DNA of 16,448 bases from an uncultured Phascolarctobacterium sp. (GTDB lineage: Bacteria > Bacillota > Negativicutes > Acidaminococcales > Acidaminococcaceae): the NCBI GenBank assembly GCA_900544885.1, contig UQWU01000041.1, positions 1-16,448 on the forward strand, written 5' to 3'. This document shows, piece after piece, positions 7,401 through 13,614 of this stretch. Within the stretch, counting starts at the first letter, position 1; each line of letters starts with the position of its first letter. The notes below the pieces were generated by a model, which was not told where the DNA came from, made no database searches, and worked only from the letters and a program-made list of their open reading frames with translations. Position numbers and translations under genes: made by a program.

Positions 7401-8019
7401 AACGGTTAAGGCAGCAATTACTAAAATCCGCAAATACACCACTATTAGTGATGACTATAATTATAACAATCTTACACAGGTAAGGAATCTCATTGATACA
7501 GTCATTAGATATCATAATGAAAGACTTGCAGAAAAACGTGCAGAGTTTTTACAGTGCGTTAAGGATTGTAGAGAGAACTTCCATGAAGAGCTGGCCAAAT
7601 ATAGCGAGAAATGCCAAGAAAATGAGGAAATCAGAGTTAATGTCGAGAAGTTTGTAAAGGAAACCGATCAGAAATTTGCGGAGCAAGAAAGTGGTATTGA
7701 TAAAACGGGACTGCTTTCTGTTCTTGAAGGTAAGATTAGTAGTATTCAAAAAAATACTGTTACCTACAAAGCTCATTTATACGAACTTGCAAATCCTGTT
7801 GTGGTACCGGTAAAACCTGTAGAACCAATTCCACCTGTTGACCCCAATAATAATGACAAACCTAAGCCAAAGGTTAAGACAAAAAAAGTCTATAACAAGG
7901 TGCTTAGTATGCCTAATGCTGAATTGGAAACAGAAGCTGATATTGATAATTATCTTGCTGGTATTAAAGTGCAACTTATGAAACTGAAAAAGGATTGTGA
8001 CATTGTAGAGATTAAATAA
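4444..8019 (+). CDS. brxC: BrxC, large BREX AAA+ ATPase
   Basis: BrxC is the 1191-residue P-loop ATPase of BREX, normal in length for the family (about 1200). The N-terminus matches BrxC/PglY proteins (MLIRDMFSKDINRRINGVVKVGQ). The Walker A motif GFYGSGKS is at residues 70-77 and the Walker B LLFMIDE at 255-261, followed by MGQYAG. A sensor-like IICTGQQAL lies near 295. The remainder is long and mostly helical, with coiled-coil-like stretches around residues 945-1100. A proline-rich linker (VPVKPVEPIPPVDP, about 1120-1133) precedes a short basic C-terminal domain. AAGGAG (4430-4435) sits 8 bases before the ATG. Family knowledge: BrxC is required for both methylation and phage exclusion. It is followed by a 214-bp structured gap before pglX. 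Confidence 0.95.
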   Translation: MLIRDMFSKDINRRINGVVKVGQAEESVVYQEVSEYVVTDELKQHFTKFFKTYDRAFDLHTDGIGVWISGFYGSGKSHFMKMLAYLLENKKIGSSDTVSMFADKFADAPDLYKIIKRDTAVETETILFNIDIEGSVEKDKTAILRVLAKMFYQHLGFWGENLKVARFEYFLYQDNKLADFIKYFEEASGKEWNLARKAFGLQGRAVVAALMKIYGMDEEDAKKWHRDRDVSDFSIAALVDDIKWYIDRKPENFRLLFMIDEMGQYAGSDTSLLLNLQSAVEEIGNVCGNKLWIICTGQQALDQIIKVRNEEFSRIQARFETILALSSSSAEEVIQKRILDKKEDAAKLLDKEYAKKDAVLRNLFTFTSETVGSMQGYGSKEEFSKYYPFVPYQFFLLQKVFSELKKHGAIGPHQSGTERSMLSGFKDAAEALQGYEHNHLAPFYRFYETIKDAIDIPTKEVINDCAKNVSAGRLQEMDVNVLKLLYLLRYVNKAVPANLDNIIILMADNIDVDKQILREELRNSLNRLMRENYIEISGDIYYFLTNEEQDVKVDINAVQVESGQVRQKIGEIFISELYKSRKIRCGKNDFEFDCKVDDVVCGSSGNDMVLQILTGTDEINPQNEIDVASRAIVVLPANNCYDLLESANKIRTYVKRNNVNDMTESKRAIVSKYQTRASQYESEAVENLKKAIEGAEFIVSGEKVKLTGDMKHKLDEALEQLVYCVYSSFRLVDYQPDSDADIKAIANGKRNELEGYESNKEAADKVAEYLQMMADQKQPVSMAALHTRYQAKPYGWREIDIAAVMAKLMLDQKVIVKYSGDVIKPENKNLPYMLRQKSYTGSVLVSPKVSASAQTIRIVKDFLQEFFNVMDIPNDEDGVVEFIKLRFTELNDKYRALQSNYVNASYPGQDTVKDSVRRLNNILNQANDNITLLESLKQNQDVLFDMQDAMDNVINFFANQKDIFDSGVKTLKDLKDDEIDYLYKDETVKAAITKIRKYTTISDDYNYNNLTQVRNLIDTVIRYHNERLAEKRAEFLQCVKDCRENFHEELAKYSEKCQENEEIRVNVEKFVKETDQKFAEQESGIDKTGLLSVLEGKISSIQKNTVTYKAHLYELANPVVVPVKPVEPIPPVDPNNNDKPKPKVKTKKVYNKVLSMPNAELETEADIDNYLAGIKVQLMKLKKDCDIVEIK

Positions 8020-8028
8020 TACATTCAT

Positions 8029-8072
8029 CAAGTGAGTTTGTTGGAACGAATAAATTACAGCAAGCTCATTTG
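8029..8072 (+). repeat. 44-bp hairpin repeat, copy 1
   Basis: The arms CAAGTGAGTTTGTTG (8029-8043) and CAGCAAGCTCATTTG (8058-8072) pair over all 15 positions as RNA, with three G-U pairs and a 14-base loop. It is a direct repeat of 8141-8184, 112 bp downstream, with two mismatches (8037 and 8060). Both differences exchange G-U for Watson-Crick pairs without breaking the stem. Confidence 0.85.
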
Positions 8073-8076
8073 ATAA

Positions 8077-8148
8077 TTCACTTGATTGTTTAAGGTAGTG
8101 GAGGAGTACAATCCGCATAAAATGGTCATACCTAAGGAATCAAGTGAG
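8077..8148. repeat. long-range inverted repeat competing with the second hairpin
   Basis: TTCACTTGATTGTTTAAGGTA (8077 onward, about 20 bases) is imperfectly complementary to TACCTAAGGAATCAAGTGAG (8129-8148). The loop would hold GGAGGAG (8100-8106) and an ATG (8122). The right arm ends in CAAGTGAG, which is also the left arm of hairpin copy 2. The two structures are therefore mutually exclusive, the arrangement seen in attenuators and other RNA switches. Function is inferred only from the pairing. Confidence 0.55.
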
Positions 8149-8199
8149 CTTGTTGGAACGAATAAATTACAACAAGCTCATTTGCTAAATCAGGTATAG
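8122..8199 (+). CDS. possible 25-residue leader or remnant peptide
   Basis: ATG 8122 opens a 25-codon frame ending in TAG 8197-8199. It reads MVIPKESSELVGTNKLQQAH and then LLNQV. The same frame is readable through repeat copy 1 (SSEFVGTNKLQQAHL) but without a start codon. One of the two differences between the repeats is synonymous (CAG/CAA) and the other is Phe/Leu. The nearest Shine-Dalgarno-like GGAGGAG ends 15 bases upstream, too far for efficient initiation unless the RNA folds. It could be a leader peptide, a decayed duplicate, or chance. Confidence 0.2.
   Translation: MVIPKESSELVGTNKLQQAHLLNQV
8141..8184 (+). repeat. 44-bp hairpin repeat, copy 2
   Basis: The arms CAAGTGAGCTTGTTG (8141-8155) and CAACAAGCTCATTTG (8170-8184) form a 15-bp stem with a single G-U pair and the same 14-base loop as copy 1. 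It ends 49 bp before the pglX start codon. Confidence 0.85.
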
Positions 8200-8233
8200 C
8201 GGTTGAAATTTGTTATGGAAAGGTTGAATATAC

Positions 8234-11200
8234 ATGGACAAGAATGCGATTAAAAAGTTCGCTGTGTGGGCAAGACGCGAGCTGATAGAAAAAGTTACCA
8301 AAAAGGCCATGCTTTACGGTGTGACAGCATCAGAAGTTGTTGATGCTGATGCAGACGTTGTAAATGGCATGGTGCTTTCAGAGGCTCAAAAAAAGGAGCG
8401 TAAAGCTCTTATTGACAGAGTTTTTGAAAAGGGATATGAACAGGTAATGGAAGAGGTTGCCTATACATGGTTCAACCGTTTCTGTGCGTTGCGTTTCATG
8501 GAGGTCAACAACTACTTGCCCAGCTATGTGCGTGTATTTACCAATGAAGATAACAAATTCAAACCCCAAATTATTGCAGAAGCTTTGTCCTTGGATTTGG
8601 ATGGTCTTGATAAAGAAGTTGTTCATAGATTGAAGCTAGATAATAAGGACGAAGAACTGTACAAGTATCTTCTGATTACTCAGTGCAACGCCCTTAATGC
8701 AGTGCTGCCTAAAATGTTCCAAAAAATTCAGGACTATACCGAGCTGCTGTTCCCAGACAACTTGCTCAGAGAAGGCAGCGTTGTTGAGCAGATGGTTAGC
8801 AATATTCCTGAAGAGGATTGGAAGGATACCGTTCAGATTATTGGCTGGCTCTATCAATACTACAACAGTGAACCCAAAGATGAGGTTTTTGCTAATCTGA
8901 AAAAGAATATTAAAATTACCAAGCATACCATTCCTGCAGCTACTCAGCTTTTTACTCCTGATTGGATTGTACGCTATATGGTTGAGAACAGCCTTGGTCG
9001 TATTTGGGTAGAAGGTCATCCTGACGAAGAACTGCAGTCTAAATGGAAATATTATCTTGAAGAAGCCAAGCAAGAACCAGATGTGGCTGCAAAGCTGCAA
9101 GAAATCCGCAAAGAGTATGCAGATTTAAGGCCGCAGGATATCAAATGTATTGACCCATGCATGGGCAGTGGTCACATTTTAGCCTATATGTTTGATGTGC
9201 TGATGGATATTTACCGCAGCAATGGCTACAACGACCGCAATGCTGTTAAAGAAATCATTAACAACAATCTTTTTGGTCTTGATATTGATAAACGTGCAGC
9301 ACAGCTCGCCTATTTTGAAGTAATGATGACTGCATGCAAGTACAATAGACGCTTCTTGAATAGTGGTATTCAGCCTCGTGTTTATGCAATTGTAGAATCC
9401 AATAAGGTTGACCGTGAATTGCTGCAATACTTTGGCACCAGCTTGGATGAATTGAATCGTGAGAACGCCATAAATCAGCTTAATGGACTCTTAGATTGCC
9501 TCCATGACGCTAAAGAATATGGCTCCATCATAAGTGTACCTGAATACGACTTTGAGCTTCTCAGAGAGTTTGTAAGCGAATTTGACGCTCAACAAAACAT
9601 CTTTGCAAGTGGAAATATGGAACCATTGCAAGAAAAACTGCAGGACATGATTAACGTTGGTGAACTGCTGGCACATAAATATGAAGTAGTTGTAACCAAT
9701 CCCCCTTACATGGGCTCTAATGGTATGGGCATCAAGCTTTCAGAATATGTTAAGAAGAAATATCCTGATAGTAAGAGTGACCTGTTTGCAGTATTTATCG
9801 AAGTATGTAGGGACTTTACAAAAGCTAATGGTTTCCAAGCTATGATTACACAACACTCTTGGATGTTTTTGAGTAGTTTTGAAAAGTTAAGAAAAAAATT
9901 ATGTGAAGTTGATATCATTAATATGGTTCATCTAGGACCACGAGCATTCGAAGAAATTGGTGGAGAGGTTGTTCAGACAACAGCTTTTGTATTAAAGAAA
10001 TTATCTATGTGTGACTATAATGGTACTTATTGTAGATTGATTGAAGCAACTACACAACAAGGAAAAGAAAAAATGTTTTCAAGTGGCTCTAATAGGTATT
10101 TTTCTAACAGAGCAAATTTTGTTAATCTTCCAGGATCACCGATTGCTTATTGGACTAATGATGCATTGATTTCTTCTTTTAAAAATGGAACAATATTAAA
10201 ACAATTTGGAAGAGTTACTCTAGGTATGAGGACTGGGGATAATAACAGATTTTTGAGATTATGGTATGAAGTCCGAAACGATATTTCAAATTATTCAGCT
10301 AGTTCCTCTGTAGATGCTTTAAATAGTAATAAAAAATGGTTTCCTTATAACAAAGGTGGAGAATTTCGTAAGTGGTATGGAAATACAGTTTATGTAGTAA
10401 ACTGGGAACATGATGGTGCTGAAATAAAAGAACATACTAGAATGATGTATCCCAATTTAGGTGATAATCTCAGTTGGAAAATAACAAGTGAAGATAAATA
10501 CTTTACTAGTGGTATTGCATGGTCTAGAATTAGTAGTAATAATTTTGGTGTAAGACTTTGTGATAGCAATTTAATTTTTGATACTGCTGCACCTATGTTT
10601 TTTCCAAAAGAAGATAGTAGCCTTAGATACATGGTTGGATTTATGTGTTCTAAGGTGGCAAAAGTAATATTGTCTATTTTAAATCCAACATTAACATTCC
10701 AGGTGATTGATGTAGGCAACTTACCTATAATAGAAAATGAAAAATATATCAACGATATTGAAGAATTAGTCAACAGTAGTGTTTTAATTGCTAGAATAGA
10801 TTGGGATTCTTTCGAAACCTCTTGGGATTTCAAAAAGCATCCTATGATTATGAACGTGAGCCGTATTAGTGATGCTTATGCTAAGTGGTCTGATGAGTGT
10901 GCTGAGCGTTTTGAGCAGCTGAAATCTAATGAGGAGGAGCTTAACCGTATATTTATTGATATTTACGGCTTGCAGGATGAGCTGACTCCTGAGGTTGAGG
11001 ATAAGGAGGTTACTGTAAATCGCTTCTATGACAGCAAGGAGGCTATTCCTGAGTCTATGAAGGGCAGCAGCTATGCTCTTACTAAGCTTGATGCTGTGAA
11101 GAGCTTTATTAGCTATGCTGTTGGCTGTATGTTTGGCCGCTATAGCTTGGATAAGGAAGGCTTGATTTATGCCGGTGGCGAATGGGATGATAACAATTAT

Positions 11201-11794
11201 CGTGTTTTTGCTGCAGATAAGGATGCTATTATCCCTGTTTGTGACGACGAATACTTTGAGGATGATATCGTTGGTCGCTTCATCAACTTTGTAAAGGTTG
11301 TTTACGGTGAGTCTGACCTAGAGGAAAACCTGCAGTTTATTGCTGATACCTTGGGTGGTAACGGTTCTGCTCGTGATGTTATACGTAGTTACTTTACTAG
11401 CAGCTTCTATGCTGACCACTGCAAGACTTACCAAAAGCGTCCTATTTACTGGCTGTTTGACAGTGGTAAGAAAAATGGCTTTAAGTGCCTTGTTTATATG
11501 CATCGTTATCAAAAGGACACCATTGCTCGCATTCGTACAGATTACTTACATGAGCAGCAGGCACGCTATCGCACCGCTATTGCCGATTTGCAGGCTCAAA
11601 TCGCAGAAGCTGCTACTAGCACTCGTGTAAGAGTGCAAAAGCAGCTTAAAAAGCTACAGGAGCAGGCAGACGAGGCCTTGGCTTATGAAGAAAAAATCCA
11701 TCACATGGCAGACCAAATGATTGGTATTGACCTTGATGATGGCGTAAAGCATAACTATGAAATCTTTAAGGATGTACTTGCGAAGATAAAATAA
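8234..11794 (+). CDS. pglX: PglX, BREX N6-adenine DNA methyltransferase
   Basis: PglX is the 1186-residue site-specific methyltransferase of BREX type 1, normal in length. It marks host DNA on adenine N6 and defines the sequence recognised. The N-terminal helical domain (MDKNAIKKFAVWARRELIEKV) is typical. The cofactor-binding motif DPCMGSGH starts at residue 307 and the catalytic NPPY is at 489-492, in the order of type I/IIG-like gamma-class enzymes. The target-recognition part follows (about 540-870). The C-terminus (about 1010-1186) carries a coiled coil (LHEQQARYRTAIADLQAQIA). GGAAAGG (8217-8223) precedes the ATG by 10 bases. The stretch from about 9800 to 10840 is much richer in A+T than the flanks and uses different codons. 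This suggests a swapped specificity cassette. No frameshift is seen. Confidence 0.95.
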   Translation: MDKNAIKKFAVWARRELIEKVTKKAMLYGVTASEVVDADADVVNGMVLSEAQKKERKALIDRVFEKGYEQVMEEVAYTWFNRFCALRFMEVNNYLPSYVRVFTNEDNKFKPQIIAEALSLDLDGLDKEVVHRLKLDNKDEELYKYLLITQCNALNAVLPKMFQKIQDYTELLFPDNLLREGSVVEQMVSNIPEEDWKDTVQIIGWLYQYYNSEPKDEVFANLKKNIKITKHTIPAATQLFTPDWIVRYMVENSLGRIWVEGHPDEELQSKWKYYLEEAKQEPDVAAKLQEIRKEYADLRPQDIKCIDPCMGSGHILAYMFDVLMDIYRSNGYNDRNAVKEIINNNLFGLDIDKRAAQLAYFEVMMTACKYNRRFLNSGIQPRVYAIVESNKVDRELLQYFGTSLDELNRENAINQLNGLLDCLHDAKEYGSIISVPEYDFELLREFVSEFDAQQNIFASGNMEPLQEKLQDMINVGELLAHKYEVVVTNPPYMGSNGMGIKLSEYVKKKYPDSKSDLFAVFIEVCRDFTKANGFQAMITQHSWMFLSSFEKLRKKLCEVDIINMVHLGPRAFEEIGGEVVQTTAFVLKKLSMCDYNGTYCRLIEATTQQGKEKMFSSGSNRYFSNRANFVNLPGSPIAYWTNDALISSFKNGTILKQFGRVTLGMRTGDNNRFLRLWYEVRNDISNYSASSSVDALNSNKKWFPYNKGGEFRKWYGNTVYVVNWEHDGAEIKEHTRMMYPNLGDNLSWKITSEDKYFTSGIAWSRISSNNFGVRLCDSNLIFDTAAPMFFPKEDSSLRYMVGFMCSKVAKVILSILNPTLTFQVIDVGNLPIIENEKYINDIEELVNSSVLIARIDWDSFETSWDFKKHPMIMNVSRISDAYAKWSDECAERFEQLKSNEEELNRIFIDIYGLQDELTPEVEDKEVTVNRFYDSKEAIPESMKGSSYALTKLDAVKSFISYAVGCMFGRYSLDKEGLIYAGGEWDDNNYRVFAADKDAIIPVCDDEYFEDDIVGRFINFVKVVYGESDLEENLQFIADTLGGNGSARDVIRSYFTSSFYADHCKTYQKRPIYWLFDSGKKNGFKCLVYMHRYQKDTIARIRTDYLHEQQARYRTAIADLQAQIAEAATSTRVRVQKQLKKLQEQADEALAYEEKIHHMADQMIGIDLDDGVKHNYEIFKDVLAKIK

Positions 11795-11807
11795 AGGGGG
11801 AATGACA

Positions 11808-13589
11808 GTGCCTACAACTATAGAAGTTAACAAGCAGAGTGTAAAACAGCTATTAGAGGGTGGTAAGGAAAAGCCTTTTGTTATTCCTGAGTATCAGCGT
11901 CCTTATGCGTGGGATGAGGAACAAATTCAGACCTTAATTGATGACTTGTGGGAATTTACTACAAGTAAGGATGGCAATAATGATGAGAAGAGCACATATT
12001 TTCTTGGTTCAATAGTTTCTTATGAGGAAAATGGTGAGCAAGAAATCATTGACGGCCAGCAACGTATTACTTCTTTATTCTTACTGCTCAGAGCAATTTA
12101 CACAATGCTGCAGAATGCAGACGGACAGTCAAAGAAGGCTAAGAATTTTATCCAGCAAATAGAGCCAGCTATTTGGCGTACAGATAAGTATACTGGCGAA
12201 GTAGATTATTCTAATATCCTGCTTACCTCTAAGGTTATGAATAATGAAGGTAATGAGATATTAAGAAATATTTTAAAAACAGGTAAGGCTGATAACTCTG
12301 CCAACGATAATTATTCTAAGAACTATCTGCTGCTGCAAAAGCTTATAGCTGAGTTATCACAGAATAATCCTTTAATGATTTATGATTTTATCTATGATAT
12401 TCTCAATAAAGCAATTTTGTTGCCAATTTCTGCTGATTCACAAGATACAGCTTTGACAATCTTCTCAACTTTGAACGATAGAGGTTTACCTTTGTCAGAT
12501 TCAGATATCTTTAAGGCTAAAATCTATAATCAACACACCGAGTCTGATAAAGCCAGATTTATTGATAGTTGGAAGGATTTGGATAATATTGCTAATGAAG
12601 CTGACGAAGATATTCAACAGTTGTTCTATTACTATATGTTCTATTTGCGTGCATTAGAAAAGGATAATAAAACAACCACACCTGGCTTACGAAAATATTA
12701 TTCTGCCAATAAGTTTAAAAGATTATTCCAACCTGATTTAATGGATAATTTATTTACCGTTGCAAAGTTATGGAACGTTATCAATAAACATACTCAGATT
12801 CAAGATGAACCTTGGACAAATAATGCTGAAATTCAACAGGCACTTGATGTATTAAGTTCCTATCCTAATGAATTTTGGAAATATCCAGTAACAACATATT
12901 ATCTGCAACATAGAAACAACACTGATTTTGAGGATAAATTTAAACGTTTCCTACATAAGTTAATAGAAGGATTGCTAGTTAAATATTTGGAAATTCCTAC
13001 AATCAATGCTGTTAAAGGTGATATTCTGAAATTGAATGTATATATAGTCACTAACGATGTTCCTGTTTTTGGCTTTAAAATGGCAGATGAACAGCAGCTT
13101 AAAACAAAGATTAAAAATCCTCATAGAAATGTTGTGCGTATGCTTTTGAAGCTGATGGCTTATAATGAACAAACGACATTGTTACCTGATAAGTGGGAGA
13201 TTGAGCACATTTTCCCGCAGAAATGGCAAAATACTTATTTTCCCCATTCATCTGAAGAAGATGTTAAAGAGAAAATTGAACACATCGGTAATAAGCTACC
13301 CTTTGAAAAAAGATTAAATATTATTGCAGGTAACGGTTATTTCTCCAAAAAGAAGAAGGAATATTCCTGCTCTAACATTATTATTACTAAGAAGATGGCT
13401 TCTATAGATGTTGATGAATGGAGTATTGATAATATCGTTGAACGTGATATCATGACGGCTGATACTATTATCAAAATTTTGGAAAAATGGAACAATGAAT
13501 ACAAAAACATTGCTCCGGAAACAGCCGCTCAACCTACTTCTGAAGAATTAGCAATGATTAAAAAATTTAAAAAGAACGGTTGGGTTTAA
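11808..13589 (+). CDS. brxU: DUF262/DUF1524 GmrSD-like type IV restriction enzyme, BrxU-like
   Basis: This protein of about 593 residues fuses the two halves of GmrSD-type enzymes. The N-terminal DUF262 NTPase carries IPEYQRPYAWDEEQ and IIDGQQRITSLFLLLRA (DGQQR near residue 82), then FSTLNDRGLPLSDSDIFKAK (about 220-240). The C-terminal DUF1524 His-Me finger nuclease shows WEIEHIFPQ (His near 467) and HIGNKLPFEKRLNIIAGNGYF. Family knowledge: such enzymes cut phage DNA carrying modified cytosines, and BrxU is the BREX-linked example. GTG 11808 is preferred as start: AGGGGG (11795-11800) is 7 bases before it but only 1 base before the in-frame ATG 11802. The gene is tightly packed after pglX and 25 bp before pglZ, so it is co-transcribed with the BREX core. 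The symbol is by analogy; orthology is not proven. Confidence 0.85.
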   Translation: MPTTIEVNKQSVKQLLEGGKEKPFVIPEYQRPYAWDEEQIQTLIDDLWEFTTSKDGNNDEKSTYFLGSIVSYEENGEQEIIDGQQRITSLFLLLRAIYTMLQNADGQSKKAKNFIQQIEPAIWRTDKYTGEVDYSNILLTSKVMNNEGNEILRNILKTGKADNSANDNYSKNYLLLQKLIAELSQNNPLMIYDFIYDILNKAILLPISADSQDTALTIFSTLNDRGLPLSDSDIFKAKIYNQHTESDKARFIDSWKDLDNIANEADEDIQQLFYYYMFYLRALEKDNKTTTPGLRKYYSANKFKRLFQPDLMDNLFTVAKLWNVINKHTQIQDEPWTNNAEIQQALDVLSSYPNEFWKYPVTTYYLQHRNNTDFEDKFKRFLHKLIEGLLVKYLEIPTINAVKGDILKLNVYIVTNDVPVFGFKMADEQQLKTKIKNPHRNVVRMLLKLMAYNEQTTLLPDKWEIEHIFPQKWQNTYFPHSSEEDVKEKIEHIGNKLPFEKRLNIIAGNGYFSKKKKEYSCSNIIITKKMASIDVDEWSIDNIVERDIMTADTIIKILEKWNNEYKNIAPETAAQPTSEELAMIKKFKKNGWV

Positions 13590-13614
13590 TACTAAAAGAT
13601 AGGAGCGTTTTATT

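Larger units (their letters stand above)
8020..8233. other. structured intergenic region between brxC and pglX
   Basis: This 214-bp gap is far longer than most junctions in the cluster (7-36 bp). It holds two 44-bp direct repeats, each a hairpin, and a longer inverted repeat between them. GGAGGAG at 8100-8106 is not followed by a start codon at a usual distance. I find no clear promoter and no T-run that would make either hairpin an intrinsic terminator. The pglX ribosome binding site (AGG at 8221-8223, within GGAAAGG) lies at its end. Confidence 0.7.

Noticed and set aside
8029..8072. Hairpin 1 after brxC as an intrinsic terminator
   Set aside because: No run of T follows the stem (ATAATTCACTTG), and the downstream genes need read-through, so termination is unlikely without a switch mechanism.
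8029..8184. CRISPR-like repeat in the brxC-pglX gap
   Set aside because: There are only two copies, the unit is 44 bp with an internal 15-bp stem, the intervening sequence is itself an inverted repeat, and there are no cas genes. It is better read as duplicated hairpins.
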